Below, piece after piece: positions 28,395-36,879 of a stretch of 64,000 bases of DNA; the first letter of the stretch is position 1; every line of letters starts with the position of its first letter. The stretch covers positions 1,765,501-1,829,500 of the forward strand of contig CP116227.1 of NCBI GenBank assembly GCA_038184435.1. The letters run 5' to 3'. Both the position numbers and the translations under genes were made by a program. The notes under the pieces were generated by a model. The model was not told the DNA's origin. It saw nothing but the letters and a program-made list of their open reading frames with translations, and ran no database searches. This stretch comes from Nocardioides alkalitolerans (GTDB lineage Bacteria; Actinomycetota; Actinomycetes; Propionibacteriales; Nocardioidaceae).

Positions 28395-29800
28395 CGCACT
28401 CCCCTCCCTGCTGCGTCGGTGCTCCCGACGCCCTGCTCCGACCGGCCCGGCTGGCCCGGGTGGCCCGGCTGGCCCGGCTGCTGCGCCTGCTCGTCGGGCG
28501 CGGGCAGGTGCACCCGCACCTCGGTGCCCTCGCCCGGCGCGGACCGGATCCGCGCCGTACCGCCGTGGCGGACCATGCGGTCCACGATGCTGCCGCGCAC
28601 GCCGTGCCGGTCGGCGGGCAGGTCGTCGGGGTCGAAGCCGGCGCCACGGTCGCGGACGAAGACGTCGACCGCTCCGGCGAGCACCTCGACGTAGACGTCG
28701 ACGCGTCCCGTGCCGGCGTGCTTCGCGGCGTTGACGACCGCCTCGCGGACCGCGGCCACCACGGGCTGCACCCGTTCCGACCACGGTGCGTCGCCCACGG
28801 CGACGACCTCGACCTCGATGCCGTGGTCGTCCTCGACGGCCGCGGCGACCGCGCGGACGGCGGCCGCCAGGGTCTCGGGAGCGGCCCCCCGGCCGGCGCC
28901 GGGCGACCCCGGACGCTCCTCCGCGAACAGCCACGCCCGCAGGTCGCGCTCCTGGGCGCGGGCGAGCCGGGCCACGGTCGCGGCGTCGGCGGCGTTCTTC
29001 TGGATGAGCGCGAGCGTCTGGAGCACCGAGTCGTGGAGGTGCGCGGCGACGTCGGCCCGCTCCTGGCTGCGGATCCGCTCCGTGCGCTCCTCGCCGAGGT
29101 CCCGCACGAGTCGCGCCACCCACGGCCCGACGACCACCGCGAGGCCGCCGATGCCCAGGAGCACGGCCAGCACCACCTCGCGCGCGGCCCCGATCCCTCC
29201 GTCGCGGAAGCCCAGCAGCACCAGGCCGGCGCCCAGCAGCGCGGTGCCCAGCGCGATCCGTGTCCAGGCGGCCCAGCCGCCCGAGCCGAGCACCATGCCG
29301 ACCGGGTCCATCCGCTCGGTGCGCTCGACCCAGCGCTCGCGCTGCACCTCGTCGGCCTGGCGCCACAGGAGTGCCACGCCGCCCGCGACGAGGGCGACGG
29401 CCCAGACGAGGGCGCCGCGGCCGACGACGGCCTCGACGGCCAGCACGATGCCCACCGAGAGCACCCCGACGACGATCGCGTCGCCGGTGCGTCCCGCGGG
29501 CCGACCCAGCAGGCCGCGGGGGCGTCGGCCGTCCCGCGCGGCGCCGGCCAGCCCCGGGGCGGCGCCGGCGCGGTCGACGAGGGGCGCCGCCGGCAGGAAC
29601 AACCAGTACGCGCCGTACAGCACCGCGCCGAGCCCTCCGAGCACCGTGGCGACGACGAAGCCGATCCGGAGCGCCAGGACCGGGAGCCCGAGGTGGTCCG
29701 CCAGCCCCGCGGCCACGCCGCCGACGAGGCCGTGCTCGAGGTCGCGGCCCGCGCGCCGCGGCACGGGGGGCGGAGCGGTCGGCGGAGCAGTGGTCGTCAT
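28391..29800 (-). CDS. PspC-domain sensor histidine kinase
   Basis: A 469-residue kinase. The N-terminus is a PspC domain (GGVAAGLADHLGLPVLALRIGF, about 27-48) followed by about five further membrane helices to residue 240. The HisKA_3 dimerisation helix holds the likely phospho-histidine in VAAHLHDSVLQT near 253. The ATPase domain has EAVVNAAKHAG near 350 and DRGAGFDPDD near 387. This architecture is known in actinobacterial envelope-stress systems related to LiaS/VraS. It is divergent from a PspC-LiaF protein that probably feeds it. Confidence 0.93.
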   Translation of the reverse strand: MTTTAPPTAPPPVPRRAGRDLEHGLVGGVAAGLADHLGLPVLALRIGFVVATVLGGLGAVLYGAYWLFLPAAPLVDRAGAAPGLAGAARDGRRPRGLLGRPAGRTGDAIVVGVLSVGIVLAVEAVVGRGALVWAVALVAGGVALLWRQADEVQRERWVERTERMDPVGMVLGSGGWAAWTRIALGTALLGAGLVLLGFRDGGIGAAREVVLAVLLGIGGLAVVVGPWVARLVRDLGEERTERIRSQERADVAAHLHDSVLQTLALIQKNAADAATVARLARAQERDLRAWLFAEERPGSPGAGRGAAPETLAAAVRAVAAAVEDDHGIEVEVVAVGDAPWSERVQPVVAAVREAVVNAAKHAGTGRVDVYVEVLAGAVDVFVRDRGAGFDPDDLPADRHGVRGSIVDRMVRHGGTARIRSAPGEGTEVRVHLPAPDEQAQQPGQPGHPGQPGRSEQGVGSTDAAGRGVR

Positions 29801-29928
29801 GGTGCCGCCATCGTCACACGCCCGCAGGTGTGCGCACATCGGGACGAACCCCGAGCCGACCCCGAGACGGCGACGCCCCCGCCCCGACCGCACCCCGCGC
29901 ACCGACCGGGCCGGGACCGGGGCAGGAT

Positions 29929-29962
29929 CAGGGGCGTCCCCGATGGTGGGGAGCCGCCCCTG
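29929..29962. promoter_or_regulatory. inverted repeat before the PspC-LiaF gene
   Basis: CAGGGGCGTCCCC and GGGGAGCCGCCCCTG form a stem with a two-base bulge and a six-base loop, ending 17 nt before the ATG in the 179-bp divergent gap. It may be an operator for the response regulator or a leader hairpin. Confidence 0.4.
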
Positions 29963-29979
29963 CGACCACGCTGGATCCC

Positions 29980-31386
29980 ATGATGACGACACAGGACGGG
30001 CCCGGCGCGGGGCCCGACAGCAGCCACTCCCCCGGCAGCTCCACCGGTAGCTCTTCCGGCAGCTCCAGCGGCCCCCGCGTGGGCGGCGAGGAGATGCGCG
30101 ACCTGAAGCGGCTGCGCCGCACGCGCGGCGACCGGTACGTCGCGGGCGTCGCCGGCGGCCTGGCCCGGCACTTCGACGTCGACCCCGTGGTCCCCCGCGT
30201 GGCGCTCGCCGTGCTGGTGCTCTTTGGGGGCAGCGGGCTGCTGCTCTACGGCGCGCTCTGGCTCCTGGTCCCGGTGGACGACACCGACGAGGCGGTCGTC
30301 TCGCTCGACGACCGCAGCCGCAACGTCGCCCTCCTCATCGCGGCCGCGCTGGCCGGCCTCGCGCTCCTCGGCGACCTCGTCAGCGGCTGGGTGCCGTGGC
30401 CGCTGCTGTTCCTCGGTCTCGTCGTCGCCCTCGTCGTGGGGCAGCACCAGCGCCGGTCCGAGGAGCGGGCGCGGAACTGGGCGTCCTACGCGATGCCGCA
30501 CGTGCCGACCGCCGCACCGACCGCACCGGACGCACCGACCGCGGCAGGGGCCGCGCATCCGGCCGCGCACCCGGGCTCGCCGTACGCCCCCGGGTCGCCC
30601 TACGCCCCCGGCTGGCCCTCCGCCTCGTACGGGCCCACCTCGCCGTACGCCGCGCCGCCGGCCGTGCCGCTGACCAAGGAGCAGGACGACGCCACGGTGC
30701 CGCCGGTGCCGCCGGTGCCGCCGTTCCCCCCGGCCCGCCCGGTGCCCCCGGTCCCGCCGGTCCGGCGTCCCCGCAAGCCGGGCCCGATCCTGTTCTGGTT
30801 CACCCTGGCGCTCGCGTCGCTCGGCGTCGGCGTGCTCGCGGTCGTCGACCTCGCGGGAGCGGACGTCGCCGCCTCGGCGTACCCGGCGCTCGCCCTGGCC
30901 GTCGTCGGCGCCGTGCTCGTCGTCGGCTCCTTCTTCGGTCGCCCCGGCGGCCTGATCCTGCTCGGGCTCGTGCTCGTGCCCGCCGTGGCGATCGCCCTCG
31001 TCGCGGAGAACGTCACCGGCGCGCGCCTCGAGGTGCGGCCCACCGCGGCGTCGACCCTCGACGACCGCTACACGCTCGGGGCCGGGGAGACGGTGATCGA
31101 CCTCGGCGACGTCCAGGACGTCGCGGCGCTCGAGGGGCGCCACCTGACGGTGGAGAGCGGGGTCGGCCGGATCGAGGTCGTGCTGCCCGAGGGCCTCGAC
31201 GCGGCGGTGCGCACCGACGTGGGCTTCGGCTCCGTGCGGCTGCTCGACCGCTCCGGCGACGGTCCGGGGCTGTCGCTCAACCAGGCGTACGACGCGCCGG
31301 GCACGACCCCCGGCGTCGACGAGCTGACGGCGCTCAGCCTCGACGTCCGGCTCGGGCTGGGCGAGGTCGTGGTGGTGACCCGATGA
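29980..31386 (+). CDS. PspC and LiaF-like domain membrane protein
   Basis: A 468-residue protein. A Ser/Gly-rich leader is followed by a PspC domain (YVAGVAGGLARHFDVDPVVPRVA, about 52-74) with two to three membrane helices. A long Pro/Ala-rich linker (about 170-270) precedes three more helices (about 280-350). A LiaF-like C-terminal beta domain (about 365-468) contains the VESGVGRIEVVLPEG and VRLGLGEVVVVTR repeats. LiaF-type proteins sense envelope damage and regulate LiaRS-like kinases. Two adjacent ATGs are possible (29980 or 29983) and no good ribosome site is visible. Confidence 0.88.
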   Translation: MMTTQDGPGAGPDSSHSPGSSTGSSSGSSSGPRVGGEEMRDLKRLRRTRGDRYVAGVAGGLARHFDVDPVVPRVALAVLVLFGGSGLLLYGALWLLVPVDDTDEAVVSLDDRSRNVALLIAAALAGLALLGDLVSGWVPWPLLFLGLVVALVVGQHQRRSEERARNWASYAMPHVPTAAPTAPDAPTAAGAAHPAAHPGSPYAPGSPYAPGWPSASYGPTSPYAAPPAVPLTKEQDDATVPPVPPVPPFPPARPVPPVPPVRRPRKPGPILFWFTLALASLGVGVLAVVDLAGADVAASAYPALALAVVGAVLVVGSFFGRPGGLILLGLVLVPAVAIALVAENVTGARLEVRPTAASTLDDRYTLGAGETVIDLGDVQDVAALEGRHLTVESGVGRIEVVLPEGLDAAVRTDVGFGSVRLLDRSGDGPGLSLNQAYDAPGTTPGVDELTALSLDVRLGLGEVVVVTR

Positions 31387-31760
31387 GCGCGCACGAGCCG
31401 ACCGCACCGATCACGCGCCGCACCCCCGAGGAGAACGCCATGCCCGACGACCACCGCGACCACCGCGACACCGCTCCCCTCACGGACCTGCTCGAGGAGC
31501 CGGCCACGACCGCCGCGACGTCCCACCCCGGGCCGGCGGCACGATCGGGGTGGGCCGCCGGGCTGCACCCGGTCAACGTCGGCCACCTCGTGATGGGCAT
31601 CGCCTTCCTCGGGCTCGCCGGGGTGTGGGCGCTGCTGGCGTCGGGCGCCGCGGACGCGAGCGACACCCGCTGGCTCCTGCCGATCCCGTGGCTCGCGGCC
31701 GGCGCCGCGGGCTTGGCCGCCACCGTGTGGCGCCGCCCGGTCGCCGACCGCGGCCGCTGA
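31383..31760 (+). CDS. small two-helix membrane protein
   Basis: A 125-residue protein: a hydrophilic, Asp/His-rich N-terminus (about 1-55), then two membrane helices (about 64-86 and 93-113). Its ATG overlaps the PspC-LiaF stop (ATGA), so it belongs to that transcript and is presumably part of the same envelope module. A start at 31440 (second methionine) is possible. No family was recognised. Confidence 0.7.
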   Translation: MSAHEPTAPITRRTPEENAMPDDHRDHRDTAPLTDLLEEPATTAATSHPGPAARSGWAAGLHPVNVGHLVMGIAFLGLAGVWALLASGAADASDTRWLLPIPWLAAGAAGLAATVWRRPVADRGR

Positions 31761-31763
31761 CCG

Positions 31764-32984
31764 TCAGCGGCCGTGGCCGTGGCCCGGACGTCGGTCGACC
31801 CACGCGTCGCGGGCCGCGACGACGACGTCCGGGTGATCGGCGAAGAGCACGTCCACGCCCGCGTCGAGGAACGCCGTGGCCTCGGCCGCCAGGTCGCCGT
31901 GGGCGTTCGGGTCGGTCCCGGTGCGGAAGTTCGTCGCCATGAACTGGTTCTCCGCCCGCAGGGTCCACACGACGACCTCCAGCCCCGCGCGGTGGGCGTC
32001 GCGCACGACGCCGCTCGGACGGCCGGTGGCACCGGTGGCCGGGTCCCGCGGCAGCACCCGGTCCTTGTGCGGGGCGAGCTGGTCGGCGTACCGCGCGACC
32101 CAGCGCAACCCGCTCCGCGTCAGCAGGTCGTCGTAGGTGACGTCGCTGCCCGCGGCCACGAGGTCGTAGGGCGCGCCCGCGGCGTCCACGAGCTGCACGA
32201 GGCGCACGTCGGTCAGCTCGTCGAGCTCCTGGAGGTTGCCGACCTCGAAGGACTGCACGACCACCGGGTCCCGCTCGTCGTCGAGCCCGTGCGCGTCGAG
32301 CAGCTCCACGAGGGGCTCCTCGAGGCTGAGCCCGATGGAGTCGAAGTAGGTGGGGTGCTTCGTCTCCGGCGCGACGCCGATCTCGCGGCCGGTCTCCTCC
32401 GACAGCTCGGCGGCGAGGTCCAGCACCTCCTCCAACGTCGGCACCGGGTGGAGCCCGTCGTAGGCCGTGTTCCCTGGCCGCACCGCCGGCAGCCGCTCGA
32501 CGGCGCGCAGCGTGCGCAGCTCGGCGAGGGTGAGGTCCTCGGTGAACCAGCCGGTGACGGGGCGTCCGTCGATCACCTTCGTCGTGCGGCGGTCGGCGAG
32601 CTCGGGGTGGTCGGCGACGTCCGTGGTGCCGGAGAGCTCGTTCTCGTGGCGGGCGACCAGCACGCCGTCCTTCGTCGCCACCACGTCGGGCTCGATCATG
32701 TCGGCACCCTGCGCGACCGCGAGCTCGTACGCCGCGAGCGTGTGCTCCGGGCGGTACCCCGACGCGCCACGGTGGGCGATCACCTCGGGCTGCGCGTGAC
32801 GCCCGTGACCCTGACCGTGACCCTGACCGTGACCGTGACCGTGGCCCCGCTCGCGGTGGTCGGCGGCCGGGCCGGCCGCCGTGGCGGTCGCGGGAGCGAG
32901 GAGACCTGCGCCGAGGCAGGTGGCGAGGGCGACGGTCAGCGCGGCCGAGCGGGCACGGGGGAACAGCAGGGTCCGAGAGGTCAT
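31764..32984 (-). CDS. secreted glycerophosphodiester phosphodiesterase
   Basis: A 406-residue exported enzyme. A signal peptide (about 1-37, ending at an ATATAAGP-like site) is followed by a His-Gly-Gln repeat (about 45-60) and a GDPD barrel. The catalytic set is visible: VIAHRGASGYRPEHTLAAY near 66-84 (histidine, arginine, glutamate), the EPDV metal-binding pair near 98, and the second histidine in ARHENELSGTT. It hydrolyses glycerophosphodiesters to glycerol-3-phosphate. The start at 32984 is chosen because the signal peptide begins there. Confidence 0.92.
   Translation of the reverse strand: MTSRTLLFPRARSAALTVALATCLGAGLLAPATATAAGPAADHRERGHGHGHGQGHGQGHGRHAQPEVIAHRGASGYRPEHTLAAYELAVAQGADMIEPDVVATKDGVLVARHENELSGTTDVADHPELADRRTTKVIDGRPVTGWFTEDLTLAELRTLRAVERLPAVRPGNTAYDGLHPVPTLEEVLDLAAELSEETGREIGVAPETKHPTYFDSIGLSLEEPLVELLDAHGLDDERDPVVVQSFEVGNLQELDELTDVRLVQLVDAAGAPYDLVAAGSDVTYDDLLTRSGLRWVARYADQLAPHKDRVLPRDPATGATGRPSGVVRDAHRAGLEVVVWTLRAENQFMATNFRTGTDPNAHGDLAAEATAFLDAGVDVLFADHPDVVVAARDAWVDRRPGHGHGR
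32795..32853 (-). repeat. His-Gly/Gln codon repeat in the GDPD gene
   Basis: Alternating GTGACCCTGACC-type units (plus strand) code for GHGHGHGQGHGQGHGRH just after the signal peptide: six or more histidines that could bind metal. Confidence 0.8.
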
Positions 32985-33072
32985 GCGGGCCACCGAAACC
33001 GACGCCGGCGACGCCTCGTGGTCCCGCGCGTGGCGTGGCGGTGACACGCGGCCCAGCGGCCGGTGAACCGCG

Positions 33073-33711
33073 TCAGCGCGCCGGCAGCGCCTCGGAGGTC
33101 AGGGTGCGGGCAAAGTCGACGAGCCGGTCCTCGCCGATGGTCCCGTAGACCACGACCACGGCGGTGTCGGTCGCGGGCTCGGCGCCGGGCGCGGCCGTCT
33201 CCCCGTCCGGCACGGGCACGGCGACCTCGGCCTGGGTGTAGAGCGCCTCGTCCTTGCCCTCGCTCGCCGCCGACCAGTCACCGGAGAGGAGGGGGTCGTC
33301 GTTGGGCACGTCGATGGCGCCGTCGACCTCGTACGGGTCGCCCAGCACCCGGTCGAGGACCGCGCCGGAGTCGCCGCGCACGACCTTGACGCCGACGAAC
33401 TCGTCGCCGTCCACGAGGATTCCCAGCGTCCACTCGGGGTTGGGGCCGAGCGGGAAGAGGGCCGACGTGGCGACCCAGCCGTCCGGGAGCGACGGCGGGT
33501 AGACGACCGGGAAGCCGGCCTCCTGGCCGGCCCGCACGGCCTCGACGTAGTCGACCTCCGTGACGGGCATGTCGGGGTCGGAGCGCGCGAAGTCGCGCAC
33601 GACCACGAAGGCGACGACGGCGAGGACCAGCACGACCATGGAGACGACCAGGCCACCGAAGCTGCGGTTGTAGCGACCGGGGCGACCGGCGGGCGGGGAC
33701 GTCTGCGACAC
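33073..33711 (-). CDS. DUF4245 membrane-anchored protein
   Basis: A 212-residue protein with one N-terminal membrane helix (about 20-40) and an exported domain with the conserved-looking VDYVEAVRAGQEAGFPVVYPPSLPDGW start. The family is found across actinobacteria, usually next to glpX. Here a molybdate-transport island lies between the two. Function is unknown. Confidence 0.85.
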   Translation of the reverse strand: MSQTSPPAGRPGRYNRSFGGLVVSMVVLVLAVVAFVVVRDFARSDPDMPVTEVDYVEAVRAGQEAGFPVVYPPSLPDGWVATSALFPLGPNPEWTLGILVDGDEFVGVKVVRGDSGAVLDRVLGDPYEVDGAIDVPNDDPLLSGDWSAASEGKDEALYTQAEVAVPVPDGETAAPGAEPATDTAVVVVYGTIGEDRLVDFARTLTSEALPAR

Positions 33712-33769
33712 GCCCCCAGTGTCTCAACCCGGTCGCGACCGACCGACGGGCGGGTTCATCACCCCGCAG

Positions 33770-33808
33770 ATGCGGCACTGTTGGAACGAATGTGCCGCAA
33801 ATGAGGCA
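33770..33808. promoter_or_regulatory. candidate operator before the Mop-type regulator
   Basis: ATGCGGCAC (33770-33778) is followed in inverse orientation by GTGCCGCA (33792-33799) and again directly by ATGAGGCAT (33801-33809), which also pairs imperfectly with the middle element. Three copies of one half-site at the start of an HTH gene suggest autoregulation. Confidence 0.45.
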
Positions 33809-34209
33809 TGATGGCCGGCGTGGACACCTACCGCGTGAGCGAGGCCGCCGAGCTCCTGGGCGTCAGCGACGACACCGTGCGCCGCTGGATCGACGCCGGG
33901 CGCCTGCCCGCGCGCCGGGACGGCGGGCGGACGGTGGTCGACGGCGCCGAGCTCGCGGCGTACCTCGCCGCCGAGGCGGACGCGCCCACCGACCCCCGGG
34001 CGCGCTCGGTCAGCGCCCGGAACCGGCTGCCCGGCATCGTGACGCGCGTCGTCGCCGACACGGTGATGGCGCAGGTCGAGATCCAGTGCGGCCCCTACCG
34101 CGTCGTCTCGCTCATGAGCGCCGAGGCCGCCACCGAGCTCGGCCTCGCGCCCGGTTCCCGCGCCGTCGCGTCCGTGAAGTCGACGAGCGTCGTCGTCGAA
34201 CGTCCCTGA
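33808..34209 (+). CDS. HTH-Mop molybdate-binding regulator
   Basis: A 133-residue protein with a MerR/excisionase-type helix-turn-helix (YRVSEAAELLGVSDDTVRRWIDAGRLP, about 7-33) and a C-terminal TOBE/Mop domain (about 68-133, NRLPGIVTRVV... MAQVEIQCGPYRVV), which binds molybdate or tungstate. It heads modABC and is probably the molybdate-responsive regulator in place of ModE. The start is uncertain: ATG 33808 or 33811, or GTG 33820. The operator-like repeats overlap the first. Confidence 0.88.
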   Translation: MMAGVDTYRVSEAAELLGVSDDTVRRWIDAGRLPARRDGGRTVVDGAELAAYLAAEADAPTDPRARSVSARNRLPGIVTRVVADTVMAQVEIQCGPYRVVSLMSAEAATELGLAPGSRAVASVKSTSVVVERP

Positions 34210-34247
34210 ACCCGCTTCCCCCGATCACCTCGTCCACCAGGAGCACC

Positions 34248-35021
34248 GTGAACCGCCCGACCCTGCGCACCGCCACCCCCGCCCTCCTCCTCGCCCTGCT
34301 GCCCCTCGCCGCGTGCGGCGACGACGACGCCGACGCGGGGAGCGAGGGCGGCGAGCTGACCGGCTCCATCACGGTCGCGGCCGCCGCGTCGCTCACGGGG
34401 ACGTTCGAAGACCTCGCCGCGCAGTTCGAGGCCGAGCACGACGGCGTCGAGGTCGACCTGGTCTTCGACTCCTCCGGCACGCTGGCCGACCAGGCGGCCG
34501 AGGGTGCGCCGGGCGACGTGCTCGCGACGGCCGACCTCCGCTCGATGGAGCGCGCCGCCGACGCGCAGGCCGAGGAGCCGGTCGTCTTCGCGACCAACGA
34601 CCTCGTGCTCGTCGCCCCGGCGGACAACCCGGCCGACGTGACGGGCATCGAGTCCCTGGACGACGCGGACGTCACCTACGTGATCTGCGTCGAGACGGCG
34701 CCCTGCGGCGGCCTCGCGGCCGACGCCCTCGCCGACGCCGGGGTCGAGCGGGAGCCTGCGAGCCTCGAGCCCGACGTGAAGGCGACGCTGTCGCGCGTGG
34801 TCGAGGACGAGGCCGACGCCGGGCTCGTCTACCGCACCGACGCCCTCGCCGCCGGCGAGGACGTGCAGACGTTCGACCTGCCCGAGCGGCTGACCACCGA
34901 GTACCCCATCACCCTCCTCGACCAGAGCCGGAACACCGCGGTGGCCCAGGCGTTCATCGACTTCGTGCTCTCCACCGCCGGCACCGACGTGCTCACGGCG
35001 GCGGGGTTCGGCACGCCCTGA
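34248..35021 (+). CDS. modA: molybdate-binding lipoprotein
   Basis: The 257-residue periplasmic-type binding component is lipid-anchored, with lipobox LLPLAAC at about 17-23. The ModA signature regions are present: ITVAAAASLTGTFEDLA near 41-57, DLVFDSSGTLADQ near 72 (oxyanion-binding serines), and YRTDALAAG near 198. It starts at a GTG with AGGAG upstream. It supplies molybdate to the ModBC importer encoded next. Confidence 0.93.
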   Translation: MNRPTLRTATPALLLALLPLAACGDDDADAGSEGGELTGSITVAAAASLTGTFEDLAAQFEAEHDGVEVDLVFDSSGTLADQAAEGAPGDVLATADLRSMERAADAQAEEPVVFATNDLVLVAPADNPADVTGIESLDDADVTYVICVETAPCGGLAADALADAGVEREPASLEPDVKATLSRVVEDEADAGLVYRTDALAAGEDVQTFDLPERLTTEYPITLLDQSRNTAVAQAFIDFVLSTAGTDVLTAAGFGTP

Positions 35022-35037
35022 CCTGCAGACTCTCCCC

Positions 35038-35844
35038 ATGACCGCGCGGTCCCCCCTCGGACGAGCGCCGGCCCTCCTCTGGGTGCCGGCGCTCGTCGCC
35101 GTGGTGTTCCTCGTCGTCCCGCTCGTCGCCCTCGTGCTCGCCACGCCGTGGGGGTCGTTCGTCGACGACCTGCGGACACCCGAGGTGCGCGCGGCGCTGT
35201 GGTTGAGCCTGCGCACGTCGCTGGCCACCGTCGTCGCCTGCGCGCTCGTGGGCACCCCGCTGGCGTGGGTGCTCGCCCGCGTCGAGTTCCGCGGACGCGG
35301 CCTGGTGCGGGCGCTCGTGACCGTCCCGCTGGTCCTGCCGCCCGTCGTGGCCGGCGTCGCGCTCCTCGCCGCGCTCGGCCGCAGCGGCCTCCTCGGCGCT
35401 CCCCTGCGGGACGCCACCGGGCTGACGCTGCCCTACACGACGGCGGCCGTCGTGCTGGCCCACACCTTCGTGGCCCTGCCGTTCTTCGTCATCAGCGTCG
35501 AGGGCGCGCTGCGCAGCGCGGGCGAGGCCTACGACGAGGCCGCCGCGGTGCTCGGCGCGACCCGGTGGCACACCTTCCGACGCGTCACGCTCCCGCTCGC
35601 CCTGCCGGGCGTCGTCGCCGGCGGCGTGCTGGCCTGGGCCCGGTCGCTCGGGGAGTTCGGCGCCACGGTGACCTTCGCCGGCAACTACCCGGGCACCACG
35701 CAGACGATGCCGTCGCGCATCTACGCCGTCTACCTCGACGACCCCGCCGCGGCCCGCACGCTCGCCGTGATCCTGCTGCTCGCCTCGGTCGGTGTGCTGC
35801 TCCTGCTGCGCAACCGGTGGCTCACGCCGGGGGCCGCGGCATGA
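35038..35844 (+). CDS. modB: molybdate ABC transporter permease
   Basis: A 268-residue permease with six membrane helices and the EAA loop EAYDEAAAVLGATRWHTFRRVTLP (about 162-185) that contacts the ATPase. The C-terminal GEFGATVTFAGN segment is characteristic of ModB. It overlaps modC by four bases (ATGA). Confidence 0.95.
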   Translation: MTARSPLGRAPALLWVPALVAVVFLVVPLVALVLATPWGSFVDDLRTPEVRAALWLSLRTSLATVVACALVGTPLAWVLARVEFRGRGLVRALVTVPLVLPPVVAGVALLAALGRSGLLGAPLRDATGLTLPYTTAAVVLAHTFVALPFFVISVEGALRSAGEAYDEAAAVLGATRWHTFRRVTLPLALPGVVAGGVLAWARSLGEFGATVTFAGNYPGTTQTMPSRIYAVYLDDPAAARTLAVILLLASVGVLLLLRNRWLTPGAAA

Positions 35845-36827
35845 CGGCGCTGCTGCACGCCCGGTTCGACGTGCCAGGTCGCCTCCAGGCCACCCTCACG
35901 GCGGACGCGGGGGACGTCGTCGCCGTCGTCGGACCGAACGGCGCCGGCAAGACGACCCTCGTGCGCTGCCTCGCCGGGCTCCTGCCCGACGCCGGCGAGC
36001 TCACCGTCGACGGCCGGTCGTGGTCCTCGCCGCACGTGCTCCCCCGCGACCGGCGCGTGGGCCACGTCGTGCAGGGCCGCGACCTCTTCCCCCACCTCAG
36101 CGCCCGCGAGAACGTCGCGTTCGGCCTGCGGGCCCGGGGCGTCGACCGCCGTACGGCGCGCGCCCGCGCCAACACGGAGCTGGAGCGTCTCGGGGTCGGC
36201 GCCCTCGCCGACCGCCGCCCCCACCAGCTCTCCGGCGGGCAGGCGCAGCGCGTGGCCATCGCCCGCGCGCTCGTCACCGAACCGCGGCTGCTCCTCCTCG
36301 ACGAGCCCTTCACCGGGCTCGACGTCGGCGTCGCGGCCACGCTCCGCGTCGAGCTGGCGCGCCACCTGGCGTCGTACGACGGCGTCGCCGTGCTCGTCAC
36401 CCACGACGCCGTCGACGCCCTCACGCTCGGCACCCGCATGGTGGTGCTCGAGGACGGCCGGGTCGCGCAGACGGGCACGCCCGCCGAGGTGGCCTCCCGG
36501 CCGCGCACCGACCACGTCGCACGGCTCGTCGGCCTCAACCTCGTCGCCGCCGTGGACGGCGGCAGCCTGCTGGCGTTCCGGCCGAGCGCGGTGACGCTGT
36601 CGCCCACGGAGCCCAGCGGGTCGGCCCGCCTGCGCTGGGCGGGGCAGGTGAGCCAGCTGACGCCGTACGGCGACGGGGTGCGCGTCGGGGTGCGCACGGC
36701 CACCGGGCAGGACCTCATCGCCGACGTCACCGCGGCGGCCGTCGCCGAGCTGCTGCTGCGGCCCGGGACGCACCTCTGGGCGAGCACCAAGGAGACGGCG
36801 GTCGTGCGCTACCCGGTCGAGGCGTGA
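35841..36827 (+). CDS. modC: molybdate ABC transporter ATPase
   Basis: A 328-residue ATPase: Walker A GPNGAGKTT near 31-39, signature LSGGQAQR near 131, Walker B LLLLDEPF near 152 and switch His in VTHD near 186. A C-terminal TOBE-like regulatory domain (about 255-328) ends in FRPSAVTLSP...ASTKETAVVRYP. It completes regulator-modABC. Confidence 0.95.
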   Translation: MTALLHARFDVPGRLQATLTADAGDVVAVVGPNGAGKTTLVRCLAGLLPDAGELTVDGRSWSSPHVLPRDRRVGHVVQGRDLFPHLSARENVAFGLRARGVDRRTARARANTELERLGVGALADRRPHQLSGGQAQRVAIARALVTEPRLLLLDEPFTGLDVGVAATLRVELARHLASYDGVAVLVTHDAVDALTLGTRMVVLEDGRVAQTGTPAEVASRPRTDHVARLVGLNLVAAVDGGSLLAFRPSAVTLSPTEPSGSARLRWAGQVSQLTPYGDGVRVGVRTATGQDLIADVTAAAVAELLLRPGTHLWASTKETAVVRYPVEA

Positions 36828-36879
36828 GGCGCGCCGGTCTGGTCCACCACCGGCGGTCGCCTCCCGCTACGATCCGGCC

